A stretch of 33,190 nucleotides of DNA, taken from positions 1-33,190 of the forward strand of contig LRSR01009839.1 in assembly GCA_001579985.1 (NCBI GenBank), read 5' to 3'. A model generated the notes under the pieces. The model was not told the origin of the DNA, ran no database searches, and saw only the letters and a list, made by a program, of their open reading frames with translations. This DNA is from Hypsibius dujardini. Taxonomy: Eukaryota; Tardigrada; Eutardigrada; Parachela; Hypsibiidae. Below, in pieces: positions 9,559-24,973 of this stretch (position 1 is the stretch's first letter; every line of letters begins with the position of its first letter). Both the position numbers and the translations under genes were made by a program.

Positions 9559-9755
9559 AGAGATGTGCAACTCCGGGAAAAAGCAATTCCAACTCCACAA
9601 CTCCAACTCCGAACTCCTGATATCGCAATTCCAATGGAGTTTGCGATATTAGGAGTTCGGAGTTGATCCACCCGGAGTTGAAGTGGAGTTGAAGTGGAGT
9701 TGGAATTGCTTTTTCCCGGAGTTGGAATTGCTTTTTCCCGGAGCTGCACATCTCT
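9559..9755. mobile_element. Fold-back element with AACTCC-rich arms
   Basis: Arms of about 38 bp (left begins AGAGATGTGCAACTCCGGGA; right ends with GAGCTGCACATCTCT) form a near-perfect inverted repeat. Inside, the motif AACTCCAACTCC and its complement recur, so almost all of the 197 bp can fold into one long hairpin. No coding capacity. Confidence 0.85.
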
Positions 9756-9969
9756 GATGATGACAGTTTGGTCGCCGTGAAGGATAATTGAGAGGCTGCA
9801 AAAGTTGCAACTGGAGGAGATTATTAAACAACTTGTAACGTGCTTTGAAATTGAACAGAAAGGAATGCAGAAGAACTAAGAAAATGTACGTGGAGGAATC
9901 ATAGATCATCAATCAGGAATCAAGTGTTTACAAAAAAGGGCCATTAATTAAATTCACCATTTGCGAACG

Positions 9970-12900
9970 CTAAACAAAAGAATTCCACGCAGCTCCCATT
10001 TTAGCAGCAATCTCCGTCATGGCCTGTGATTTGTCCGTTCCGGGAAGTTGAGCGTCCAAATGCGCCGCGGCTTTGTTGACCAACGCTTGCCAGACATTGG
10101 AGTCATTGGCGAATTTCTTAGTAACGTAAACCACAGCCAGCAAAGTCGCAGCGACAACATCGTCCACATGCAAACCGATTTGCAACAGCCAGTCTTTCAC
10201 AACCGTCACCGTCACTCCGGTGATGCTTTCCAATTCAACGCTCCTCATCCAAGTGCCGTCCCACTGCTGCAAATTCAGCAGACTGTTCAATGGCGTCACT
10301 GCCGTCGGTCCATCCCTTTCATACTCATCACTCGCTCCACCGGAACTTAAGCCAAAAGACGCCGACAGGGTTTTCGGCTTCATAGTCTGTTCGGAAGTGG
10401 CCCCAAAACCTCCAAAACCGCTGAATGTACTGGCTGCTGCAGGTGGCGCAAAACCTATGGAAGCTGCTGCAGGTGGCGCATAACCTATGGAAGCTGCTGC
10501 AGGTGGCGCATAACCTATGGAAGCTGCTGCAGGTGGCGCAAAACCTATGGAAGCTGCTGCAGGTGGCGCAAAACCTATGGATTGCGGTATGCAATAACTG
10601 TTACGCGGGGCCATGTTTCCGAAAACGAAAGCGCTCCCATGTGACGCAGGCATTGACTGTTTCGACGCATTTCCGAACAAAACAGATGCACTAGCTGCTC
10701 CTGGTGGAATGGGCGCGGAATTTCCAAAACCGCTGGTTGCAGAAAAGTGATGCTGTTGATGAAGCTGCCCTCCGAAAGAAGGTCTAAATGGTGCGTGTGA
10801 CGTCTGCATCATAGACTGTAGGCCGTAGTGCCTGACACTGCTGGATGGATGACTTCCAGCCAGAGCCAGTTGCACTGGAATTTCACGCAGCTCAATCTCG
10901 GTGGCCTGGTCCCGCTGAGTCTGCGTCCGTTCTTCGACCGCCACCAGAGAGACATACTTCGACATGACGCCATGCTCTAGGGAAATGTGTGTGATCTCCT
11001 GCTGCAATTCCGGTTTCAAAGTGGTACTCGCAGTAACCTCAAGCTGCTTGATGAGAGCTCGGGCAGCTAGTTTGCTGAGAATGTTGCTATCAGCACTGTC
11101 CATGTTGCTCTTTCCGTCGGTGGATGTGGTACTGCGGTCAAAATTCGAACTGGCATCCAGCTGCTGGATGAGAGCTTGAGCAGCAGCCTTGATGACGTCG
11201 CCATTCTCGGAGCTGCTTGTAACCGCCAACCGCAGAATGCTTTCTTCGATGGGGATCGGGGGAACGATGGTGGAGAAGATGGGCGGCGGCTATACAACAT
11301 AAAGGGAAAAAATGCATTCTATTGAGAACGACAAATATTTTACACCCTACTTCTCACCGCATGCGTGCCTGGCCTGAGGTTGAACTATTCGAATAGCAAA
11401 ATGAATGTACGAGTACTTGTACACCCTTACCTGCATAAGCGCGCGTGACTGTTTCGAAGATCCTTTTTGGATGTCATGGGCAGAATGCTGTAAAATACAA
11501 AACCCGCGGTTATTATCAATGCAAATTTCAAGCCTCTCTACAAGTGTGCGCACAGTTCGCTCCATTCTTACAGCGATTCCAACAGCGGCATCATCCTGCA
11601 GGTTCTCAAAGAAAGCAAACACCAGCTGCCGGTCGCCACAGAAGACCGGCGGCAGTACATTCGGCACTTGCTGGACATTCTCCACTCCCTTCCAGACAAC
11701 CGCCGCGTCCACCACCGCCGGCTGAAGCGCTCGCGCCAAATGCCGACCAATCTTATCTTCCAGTTGCTCCCCATCCTTGATGAACTCGGCTTTACCATTT
11801 CCGGCCATGGCAACGCCGTTGACCAGCGACCGGCTGGGTGAGTTTCCAATTCCAAAGGAGAACACACGCGTACTGCGAGTGTTTTGAGCCACCAAATTGA
11901 TGACGCTCTCGGTGTTTGTCACGTCACCGTCTGTCAGAATGAAGAGCTGACGAGCGAACCCGGCAACAGGAGGCGTGGAAAAGATGTGCTGCAAAGGTGG
12001 GAGAATCTCCGTGCCGCCAAGGTTTGCAGTAGTTTGATCAGCATACCGTTTGGCGTTGGCAAAAGTGTCGGGACCATAAAGTTTACTCGTTGGAAACAGC
12101 ACTTCAAAGTTGCTGCCAAAGCGGAAGAAGTTAAAGTAACAGCCAGCCGGGATGCTGCGGAGGAAGATCTGCATCGCTTGGACGGCTTTCTCAATGCGAC
12201 CACCCTGCATGGAGCCGGAGCAGTCGACCAGAAAAATGAGCTCAGACTGAATTTTGTTGGTAGGGATGAGCTTCGGGACGTACGCGTACATTGCGGCATA
12301 CTTGTTCCGACTGACTTTCTCAACTTCGATATGGTACTGCGGGTTATTCTTTATCTCCACGTCAATGATCAAGTCGCGGTTGAGTGGCTCAGCAGCACCG
12401 GCGAAGGCGATGGCAACGGTCTTCGAGTCGATCGGCGAAACGGCAAGAGGATGGGAAGGAGACGCGACCGACTGGATGGTATCAATGGCGGTGATGTGAC
12501 CAGTGAGTGTGGCCGAGTACGTGACGCTGTGATTATAAACGTTGGGTGGGGCAACGCCACCCTGCTGAGCGATTCCGGCAGGCGAATACCTGAAAAATAG
12601 TCATTCCATGAAATGAGGGAACAAAAAGTGTAGTATCCAAAAATTGGGAAATGCATAATTGAAAGAAAAGGAATTCAACTGTTCAGTGCTTAGTACAACT
12701 CTGCGAAAAGTTATGCAGCGCCACCTACATGCGATACTGGGCTGAATCAATAAAGCAATCAATCTATGGTTCAACCGGATGAGTTACTCACAATAACTAA
12801 TTCTATCAGTGCATACATACACTAGACCGTAAACCAATAAAAAATTAACATCAGAATTCAGTCGTGCAAGTTTTACCTGGGAGACAAAGAAGTCGGGATG

Positions 12901-13340
12901 ACCAGTCGCATCTTGGTCTCGGTGACGGACTCTAGAGTGCAGACGTAGACGATGGATACCTTGCATTCTTTACGCGGAGGAAGACGTCCCACACTCAGCA
13001 CAAAAGTGTCGTCGCTCCGTTCACTCTGATCCAGAAGATAGGCTCCATCTCCACGTTGAATGGCCGCGTTGTACTCGTGGAAGGCTTCCTCCTTCTTCTT
13101 GAACTGGCTGTGAAGGATCCGGCCGTCAATGACCACGGTGAAGCCGACCACGGCAGCCTGGTCGTTGATGGGGAATCCGTAGACGCATTCAAGGTCGCTG
13201 CCTTCCTCATTTTGGAAGGTCTGCTCGATAGTAATGCGGCAGGCGAAACTCTTCACTTTCAGGTCGTACTTCACAGCGGTCAGGGGAATGGGTTTGTTGG
13301 TGTCCTTGATGAACAGTCCGCAGAAATAATGATTGGCCAT
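9970..13340 (-). CDS. VWA5A: VWA5A-like VIT/VWA domain protein
   Basis: Three exons, 13340-12877, 12589-11431 and 11289-9970, join in phases 2 and 0 to give 980 residues. The N-terminus (FCGLF, then about 130 residues) is a VIT domain. A VWA domain follows with a complete MIDAS: D276-C-S278-G-S280, the GGTEI threonine and the TDGD aspartate. The C-terminal region (QQWDGTWMRSVELESITG ... NVWQALVNKAAAHLDAQ) matches the conserved end shared by vertebrate VWA5A and PARP4. The start fits VWA5A, with no room or sequence for PARP4's BRCT and PARP domains. VIT/VWA proteins bind partners through a metal ion; the cellular role of VWA5A is poorly known. The linker before the C-terminus is lineage-specific: five IGFAPPAAAS-type decapeptides and several FG-type motifs (SGFGN, VLFGN, FVFGN). 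It is divergent from MED8. A broken partial copy lies at 2892-3790. Confidence 0.9.
10440..10580 (-). repeat. 30-bp coding tandem repeat in VWA5A-like
   Basis: Five near-identical 30-bp units (plus-strand GGTGGCGCAAAACCTATGGA...) encode the decapeptide S-I-G-(F/Y)-A-P-P-A-A-A. Two units differ by A to T (CATAACC for CAAAACC), giving Tyr instead of Phe. The array is in frame and is missing from the decayed copy at 2892-3790. Confidence 0.95.
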
Positions 13341-13856
13341 TTTGATGAGCGCACCAAATTATAAACCAAAAGAAGGACTTCCGGCTCGTTGAATATAGTG
13401 GTATACCAGTCGATGTAGCTGCAGCACCCGAGTTCTCACTTGGCAAATAAGGAGGAAAGTTTAGGGGAGAGTTCGGTAAATAATGTCCGTTGTCAGTTAA
13501 AACAGTCGTATACGAAAATGATTATGAAGCCGGAAATGTAATCAAACATGCGGAGAAGTGACGCAGAATTTCCCAGCTGATTGTGGTGGGAGTCACTCCG
13601 ATATCAGGATATGAATCATCATCATAATGGCCGCACGGTAACGGTCGATGACCATTGATTGAACATGGTGCGCCGCGCGGCTCCGTAGGTGGACATTGCA
13701 TGGTGCGCCGCGCGGCTCCGTAGGTGGACATTGCATGGTAAGCGGCATGCGCCCAAAATTATTGAGCAGATGCTGAGTTATAGTTTTCGTTCTGTGCCAC
13801 AACGTTCGAGCTTCCCATTTTGGAAAAACATTCACAGGTTTTTTTCCTTTGAAGAA
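13341..13856. promoter_or_regulatory. Bidirectional promoter region of VWA5A-like and MED8
   Basis: Only 516 bp separate the two divergent start codons, so both promoters and both leaders lie here. I see no convincing TATA box. The most striking content is a perfect 35-bp tandem duplication at 13664-13733, GC-rich in an AT-rich setting. Confidence 0.6.
13664..13733. repeat. Perfect 35-bp tandem duplication in the shared promoter
   Basis: Units 13664-13698 and 13699-13733 are identical, each beginning CATGGTGCGCCGCGCGGCTC. A third copy starts (CATGGT) and stops. The GC-rich core GCGCCGCGCGG could be a duplicated regulatory site. About 125-190 bp upstream of the MED8 ATG. Confidence 0.9.
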
Positions 13857-13976
13857 ATGGTAAGCCTATTTTTATTGGTGCTGTTTCAACCACGATGGTG
13901 GGAATTTGAGGAGTAATACCGAAATGCAGTTGCAATCCTCATTATTATTGTCGAGTGAATTCTCCATCCGATCGGC

Positions 13977-14012
<36 letters not shown>

Positions 14013-16178
14013 GGATGGATGGATGGATGGATGGATTGATCGATTGATTGTTTGATTGATTGATTGATTGATTGATTAGTTATTTCGTTCGTTTGTTTTA
14101 CAGCAAAGACCAGCGGTTCCTGCGGCTGCCCTTACCACCGGTCCTGGTGGCATCGCTTCCAATGGCCCTGGCGGAACAAACCTACGGCCACCCGCCGATC
14201 CGGGGATCGAGCTGCTGTTAAGTTCAATCTCAAATATCAAAGCAAATATATCCGCTCTCCTGCAGTACATCGAAACACAACCAGATTCCCTCTCGTGGTA
14301 AGTCAGCCTTCCTTTCAACCGTATTTTTAGTATCAAGAAGGGTTGAGGCTTATCTTCCGAAGTTGTCTGTTTTCTATTGAAATGGCTGAGCGGCACTTTT
14401 AATGAGGAAAATAAATGAAATGCATTGTGTCTACTTTTATGATCACAATTGTGGTTGATTGATCGATCGGCACGAGTTCTACCTGATAGGTAGAACTCGA
14501 GCATTTTTTTGCATTGCTTGGTCCACGCTTCAATATTAATGATGAATGATAAATTCCCGATTGGCTATGAATTTCTTATGGGGTGCTTCATCTCGTAAAG
14601 GAACTGAGTATGTCCGCCCGAGTTCTGATGTCGGTAATCAATGATGTAGTACGGTTGATTGATTGAAGTGTTTTATCTGTTGCAGGCCAGCGATTTTGGA
14701 CCGATTCAATGTGATCATGTCACAGATTGTCGTGCTCTCCAGTCAAATGAAGAATGATCGCCTTCCCGATCTCCGGAAACTGACCGTAGTGCCATTCCTG
14801 GTCAGTCCCGATCCTGATTCAACCGTTGAGGTGAGCTGTGAGTGGTTAGCCGACTGATTAGATTCATTAATTGATTCACATGCTGATACCACGGTATATA
14901 TTTTTATTGGGCTGATTTTTCTTAATAAGACCCAACCGGTGAGTGAGTGAGTGAGTGAGTGAGTGAGTGTTTGATTGGTTGGTTTGCTAGTGTTGGCAAC
15001 TCACGGTTGCAATTTGCAACCGCGTTGTAACTTATTATCAATCAACCGATAACACTGGTGAGTTGCAACCACAGTCCTAACAAGTTGTAACCGCGGTTGC
15101 ACTCATTGTGACCACGGGTTGCGCTCGTTACAATCGCGGTTGCACTCGTTACAACCGCGGGTTGCACTCGTTACAACCGCGGCTGCGCTCGTTACAACTG
15201 CGGGTTGCGCTCGTTACAACTGCGGGTTGCACTCATTGTGACCGCGGGTTGCACTCGTTACAACCGCGGTTGCGCTCGTTACAACCGCGGTTGCACTCAT
15301 TACAACCGCGGTTGCACTCATTGTGACCGCGGGTTGCACTCATTGTGACCGCGGGTTGCACTCATTGTGACCGCGGGTTGCACTCGTTACAACCGCGGTT
15401 GCGCTCGTTACAATTGTGGTTGCAATCGCGGGTTCCCAACAGAATAATTTGGCGAGTTAGCTGGATTGATGTCGACTTGGTCTAACGAGTTTTGAGAGAT
15501 GTACCCAGTGGCAGTGTTGATTCAGTTAGTTTTTGTGTCATTACTGACAGTGTCTGCCGCTTTTCAGAGAATAACGGAAGGTCGGATGGCCACGGTCAAC
15601 CACGAAAACGTCCCAAACTACCTGCGCACCAAGCTAGACCCGGAAGTTGAAAATCGGTTTGAGGCTGCTTACCTCCGCATTCCATTGCCCAATACCCCAG
15701 CAGAGACTTTGCAAAAACAGGATAAGCAAATTCAGAACCTGAACAAAGTCGTCAACACCCTCATCGAGCAGTTTCAGACAGCGCAGAATGATTGGGATTC
15801 AAAAACCGGTTAGTCCTACCTGTAGGATTCGCCAATTTCGCTCATCCGTCTGCATGCTCGTTTGTCTTGCCTACTATCTCTGTTGGTTGTCGTTGTCACT
15901 TTAATGTGCTGTATTTGCGCAGTACGCGGCGGTAAAGAGATCCATGTTGATTTTTCCGCGCGACTGGTCTGATTGTTCAGGTATAACATTGACTGATGTC
16001 GAATTCTGTTGCAGCCAAGGCTAAACTTCCACCAACCTCCGACCCCAACGACACAATACTCCTGCTGGCTGCTGTCACAGCAGGGAAGAATTTTCCCAGC
16101 CAGATGCAGCATGGCGGACCGAAATTTCCCGGCTTTCCGCAAGGCAATTCTGGACCCCAAATAGGAGCACCGCGCTGA
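13857..16178 (+). CDS. MED8: Mediator complex subunit 8
   Basis: Five exons, 13857-13859, 14104-14297, 14686-14830, 15568-15808 and 16015-16178, give 248 residues with matching phases (0, 2, 0, 1). MED8 is a head-module subunit of Mediator, which links activators to RNA polymerase II. Support: the start reads M|QRPAV, like the MQREE start of animal MED8; an N-terminal helix with ELLLSSISNIKANISALL; then SWPAILDRFNVIMSQI and LTVVPFLVSPDPD, like the WPSVLDSF and IPLVLSPDRD blocks of the family; then VPNYLRTKLDPEVE, matching VPDHLRTKPDPEVE; coiled-coil QKQDKQIQNLNKVVNTL; and a Gly/Pro-rich tail. Length is close to the human protein (about 268). The first coding exon carries only the ATG. Introns hold GATT and GATG microsatellites and a minisatellite. 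Confidence 0.95.
13976..14080. repeat. GATT/GATG microsatellite in MED8 intron 1
   Basis: About 100 bp of GATT units with a central GATG block. GATT/ATTG runs recur throughout the non-coding parts of the window. Confidence 0.95.
14473..14499. repeat. Perfect 12-bp stem hairpin in MED8 intron 2
   Basis: CGAGTTCTACCT (14473-14484), a 3-base loop and its exact complement (14488-14499), inside the intron. Confidence 0.8.
14941..15440. repeat. Minisatellite in MED8 intron 3
   Basis: A short GAGT run (14941-14968) precedes about 20 copies of a 19-21-bp unit of the type CCGCGGGTTGCACTCGTTA + CAA between about 15070 and 15430. Units alternate between CTCGTTACAA and CTCATTGTGA endings, a two-variant higher-order pattern. 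The CCGCGG core is palindromic. Confidence 0.9.
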
Positions 16179-16930
16179 ATTCCGTTTGAGTTCACCGTTC
16201 AGCCAGATTCATTTTTCAGAACGAGAAAGCCATAGCCATACATCCTCGTCCTTGAGAAAACGTGTAGATAGCCAGTCTTGTCCGAAAGTCCAGTTTTACT
16301 GGCTGGAAAGACTTGTGGGTTTTAGTGATCTTATCCCATCAGAAGTACTAGGACGGACAGATCATTTGCGAGAGCTTTTCCGTGACCCATTTCCGGATAA
16401 TACATCCGTACGAGTTGCTTTGTCATTGGCGCTCCCAAATAATGGCGATTTTTATACAAATAATGCAAAAAACATCATCAGCCCTGCTCAAGGGCAGCCG
16501 TAAACAGACATGGATCTACTTTGTATTAAAAATTCAGTTCTCAACTGAAGTGCTCGCACATAACTGGAGACAGATGGGAAACAGAAAAGAAGAAAACAGG
16601 ACAAAACAAGCGATTTAGAAGCGGTTGCCCCACTGCACGAGCTTCATATCAAAAAGCGCAAACAATACTGGAATCACTTCGCTTCTCGTCGTTTCACTGC
16701 GCCATGGTGAGAACAAAGCAGACTGCACAGTTGTGGCTACTGATAAAGAGTCCTGCCTGTTCGGAAAACGATGTGAAGCGCGCGTAAAAACGAAGGACTC
16801 CGTCCAGGGTGTGTGATGGGTTAGAAGAGCAGTGAGACCATCCCGTCATTAGTGATCCGCAGCAACGACTTATTGTACTGAGACATTCCATGGTCGCGGT
16901 GCAGTTCAAAGTGATGATGACGGTGTTTCC
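16179..16930. other. Convergent 3' region of MED8 and PP1
   Basis: Both flanking genes end here, so this should be mostly 3' UTR and terminator sequence. A 105-codon stretch at 16186-16503 stays open on the plus strand but has no ATG start and no similarity I recognise. No AATAAA signal stands out for either gene. Confidence 0.5.
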
Positions 16931-21102
<4,172 letters not shown>

Positions 21103-21622
21103 GACGGCAAATAACGGGGAAAAGTTGATAAATGCGCATACAGAACCAGGGGGGAATTATGGCCTCACGAAAATTTGAAAGTTGGCATGAGAAAATTCAC
21201 ACAGCGAAAAAAGGTCTTACGTTGAATCGGGGGCAGTAACCAAGCGACTCAGCCTCTCAATGGACCAATCAGCTCGAACCACCAAAGCGGAAAAGGCGGG
21301 TCGCTTGTTTTTGATTGCTTGAGACAGGTGGATCAAACGCACCCCCACCCAATCAGAAGAGCACATATATCTTCACTTAGAAAAAGTAGTTTTTGCAAGT
21401 AAGGAAATTATCTAAATCGTCCTTGCAATGCAATTGAGATTTCTGAATTACAAAAAAAATTTCTGCTGCCATTTCAACTCCGTCTGGCTTCTATCTGGTT
21501 TTATATTGGTGTTGCAATTCTTGTTTTGATTTTTTATTCAAAGTTGAATCTGTTGAATTTTCTTAGTCGGGTTCTTGGAGGAATTTAAATGTTCATCAGT
21601 TAGATCGACACCGACCTGTAGA
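21103..21622. promoter_or_regulatory. Bidirectional promoter region of PP1 and UTP14
   Basis: The divergent start codons are 520 bp apart, so this spacer must hold both promoters. I see no clear TATA box or repeated site. Confidence 0.55.
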
Positions 21623-24321
21623 ATGGCTTCGCTTCTGGCGCCGGTCCATCTGGAAGAATTACCCGCCGGGGAAGGAGAATATTTCGGGGACATTGACGAT
21701 CCGGAGGAGAATGCCGCAGTGACTAGGTCGCCAGCCGATAAGCGGCAGCATGAGAAATTACTTCGCTCGATCGCCCGCTTGGATAAGCCGATTGCCGCGC
21801 AGAAGAAGATCCAACGTTCGGAACCTGCGAAGACGATCGGCGATCAGGATGTCTCTGTGGGCGAGCGGAAGTCACTGTCAGTCAGTGCGCTCTTGAAGTG
21901 CGCCGGCAGTTCCAAGTCGGACCGGGCTGGCAAGAAGAAACTGCTGGCGGAAAAAGTGCCGACAGTGCTGGCGGAGCCGTTGCGCAAGTTGGATGCAGCA
22001 AAAGCACAGCGAGCGGTTGCTTATGAAGAGGTAAGAATGGAGGTGGTGATTGAGTGGGGATTGCTCTAATTGATTGGTCGATAAGCTAGCAGGAAGTTTC
22101 TGTCTGCAGTGGTAGCTTGATTGGCTGATTTAGCTACAAAGAAAGATGAACTGTTGTTTTAACAGTCGCTCTATCGCTCTATCGGCTGGTTACTTTTGGA
22201 TTACTTGTTAAGACATTCAGATGCCGTTGTGAGATTTGCAATCGGTTTTCACTCGCTCATTGTGTCGATTAAGGACTGTAAACTTTTGACTTTGGGATGA
22301 TATTTTGGGTGATTTGTTGAGTGGCGTCATGACGAGCAGGACTTTCAAATTTTCGCTGCGTAGTTCTATAATCAGTTTTGTTTTTAATAGGTTTCGAAAG
22401 ATTTGAAGAAGTGGGATCCAATCGTCAAAGCCAACCGAGTCGCTGAAGGTGTCTCCTTCCCGTTAGATCAAACCAAGCTGAATATCCAGACCGCATCGGA
22501 GTACGTCAAACGTTACCAGACCCAAACTCCACTGGAGAAGGAGATTGCCGACCTGGTCAACAGCAGTCGGAATAACTTCACCAAAGCCACTATTCTGACC
22601 GAAGCCGAACGGGAAGCACTCAGCGCTATGAGTGTCCAGGAAGCTGAATTTCGCCGGCAAGAGTTGCAGAAAACACGCGCACTCCTTTCCTACAAGGAGC
22701 AGAAATCGCGGTGGCAGTCGAAAATCAAGAGCAAAGGATATCACCGACACTTACGGCGCGCTCAGCGGAAGATCGACGAGAAGGAATTTGACGAGCTTCA
22801 GAAGAACGATCCCGATGCGGCCTTGGATAAATTGGAAGGGCTGGATAAGCAACGGATAAAAGAGCGACTCACGCTGAAGCATCGCAGTATGGGCAAGTGG
22901 GCGCGACATACAGCCTCGCGGTCGAAGAACGACAAGTCCGCTCGGGAAGCTCTGCAAGAGCAGCTGCGGTTGAGCAGGAGCTTAGCGACCAAATTGAAAC
23001 CGGTGGAGTCTGATTCGGAGAACGATGTGGAAGTGCGTCAAGCAGTGGAAGTGGACGTGGTGGGAAATGAGAAGACATTTGACGAAGAGGCTAAAATTAA
23101 CCCGTGGATGAGCTCAGCAGCAGCGGCTGCCGATGATTGGGAGGACGACCCGATTGATACAGCGTTCGAGAGTTTAGAGATCCAGGAAGAGCGCAAAGAG
23201 GTTTGTTTATTTTTTGTTGGGTTTAGCATGTTATCTTCCGTGGTATTTGATCCCGTTTTTATATTCATCTGCTCCTTGTCTTGGCTTACCAATATCTTTT
23301 TTATAATCTGGACTTTTCATGTGTTTTTTGTTTTAGCGGTTGCGTTTCATTCTCCTACTTTTGCTTGTAGAAAGAGGACAAAAAACCGACAAAGAAGGCG
23401 ACCAAGAAACAGAAGCCGCTAGCCAACCGTTCACGGCCGCAGCCGAGAAAGTCCGCCGGTCGCCGACAGTCTTCCGAATCCGGTGACGATTCTCCGGTGG
23501 AGGTCGAACTGGTCGATGGCGGTGAATTAATCGTCGACACACCCAACGTTCAGTCCGGCGCACCCGCTGGCGTGTCGCAGCAGCATCAAAAGCATCCCGT
23601 TGCAGCCGCTGACATCGACGTCGACCCCTCTAACGTCATCCAATCGTCGCGGAACAAGGTCCACAAATCTGTCATCCCAAGTCGCCTGGAAGACATGGAG
23701 GCCGACAACGAGGACGCAGAGAGCGATAGTGAAGAAGCGCAGCGAAATGTCGTGGCGGAAGCCTTCGCTGATGATGACGTCGTGGAGGAATTTAATCGGG
23801 AGAAGCAGGATGTGGAGGAGAAGGACAAGCCGAAGGATATCGATTTGACTCTACCTGGCTGGGGTGATTGGGCTGGCGCGGGCTTGGGAGTGAATGCGAA
23901 GAAGCGGAAGAAGTTCACAGTCAAGGCGCCAAACGCGAAGCCGCGAAAGGATCGCTTCTTGCCGAATGTGATTATCAGCGAGCGGCACGACGAGAAGATT
24001 ATTCCCCATCAGATCCGGGAGCTGCCGTTCCCGTTTACGACGGTCGCGCAGCTGCAGAGTACGATTCGGGCACCGATCGGCAAAACGTGGAACACCGAGG
24101 CTGCGTTTGACGAGATGACCAAGCCGAAGTACACCACCAAGACCGGGGTCGTCATCCAGCCTATCAATCCGAGGATCGCACTGAAGAAGAACAAACGGAA
24201 GGCCGGTGATTTCGTTGGAGATGGGGATGCGGCACGGACGACCGCATTGGCCGTCAGTGAAGTGGTGGATGCCGAGAAGAAGACCGGCCGCGTTTCGAAA
24301 AGAAGAAAGACTCTACATTAA
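21623..24321 (+). CDS. UTP14: U3 snoRNP-associated protein UTP14
   Basis: Three exons, 21623-22030, 22391-23200 and 23371-24321, all joined in phase 0, give 722 residues. UTP14 is a nucleolar subunit of the small-subunit processome, needed for 18S rRNA processing, and activates the helicase DHR1 in yeast. Family blocks in order: KWDPIVKANRVAEGVSFPL; the TPLEKEI block; ALSAMSVQEAEFRRQELQKTRAL followed by a KIKSKGYHRHLRR-type segment; DPDAALDKLEGLDKQRIKERLTLKHRSMGKWARH; an acidic NPWM region; and the C-terminal signature LPGWGDWAGAGLG (L567 to G579) followed by RKDRFLPNVIISE and the PFPFTTVAQLQ block. The start is the first ATG in frame before the conserved N-terminus; an upstream open extension lacks ATG. 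The basic/acidic composition fits the nucleolus. Confidence 0.97.
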
Positions 24322-24973
24322 TCCAATATAATTCTATTTTTCTTCCTCTTATCGCTGTGGGTTCAGTCTTAGTCTCTTCCAGCAATTGAAGTGTCATCGG
24401 TTGCTATTAATATAGATCGGATGAACCGCCGTTTGAAGGAATATCTCCCTGAGATCAGGGAAGTTCCCTCATTTGCATATCAGCATGAGAAATCAGGCAA
24501 TTTTTCAGTCACGCATGTTTCAGAATGAATTCCAACTACAGTACCAGCAATTCTAGTACAATCTGGCCTCAGCATATGGGGCTGCACTGATCAGGGGCTC
24601 GAATGAGTTTGACATATGGGTGGTCAAAAATTGGCCGTCGTCGTACTCACAGTGCGCACTGTATTGCAGCTCTCAAATTAGACACTCTGTCATTCAAGCA
24701 ATCAACAGAAAACTCTTCATTCAAACAATCAATCACAACTGTTTGCCGTGATGAGTGTGTAAGTGTGGGCGTGTGAGTGACGTTCAGTCGTGTGGGCCGT
24801 TTGTCATACGCGATTTTCACTTTCTTTAAATCACATTAGTCATCCACACGTTCGTTGTGATGTCGCATGATTAATTTCATTTTTTAATTTCATTTCGACG
24901 CTACCTCTCTGAACTGAAATAGCCCGCCAGATGTTGGACTGATCTGGGCTTGTTCGTATTCTTTTCTTCTGTT
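24322..24973. other. Spacer between UTP14 and AMSH
   Basis: This region between two genes on the same strand should hold the UTP14 3' UTR and the AMSH promoter. No repeats of note, and no clear TATA box or AATAAA. Confidence 0.5.

Larger units (their letters stand above)
8446..9969. other. Spacer rich in inverted-repeat elements
   Basis: This stretch lies between the start of the Tudor/UBL gene and the end of the VWA5A-like gene. It holds three elements listed separately (8518-8800, 8816-9267, 9559-9755) and no coding gene. The promoter of the Tudor/UBL gene must lie in or just before the first element. Confidence 0.6.

Noticed and set aside
9970-13340. PARP4 (vault PARP)
   Set aside because: The VIT, VWA and C-terminal blocks are shared, but the protein starts at the VIT domain as VWA5A does. 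No BRCT or PARP catalytic sequence lies upstream, where MED8 begins after 516 bp.
21575-21622. Upstream extension of UTP14
   Set aside because: The frame is open but has no ATG before 21623. The conserved start fits the ATG at 21623.
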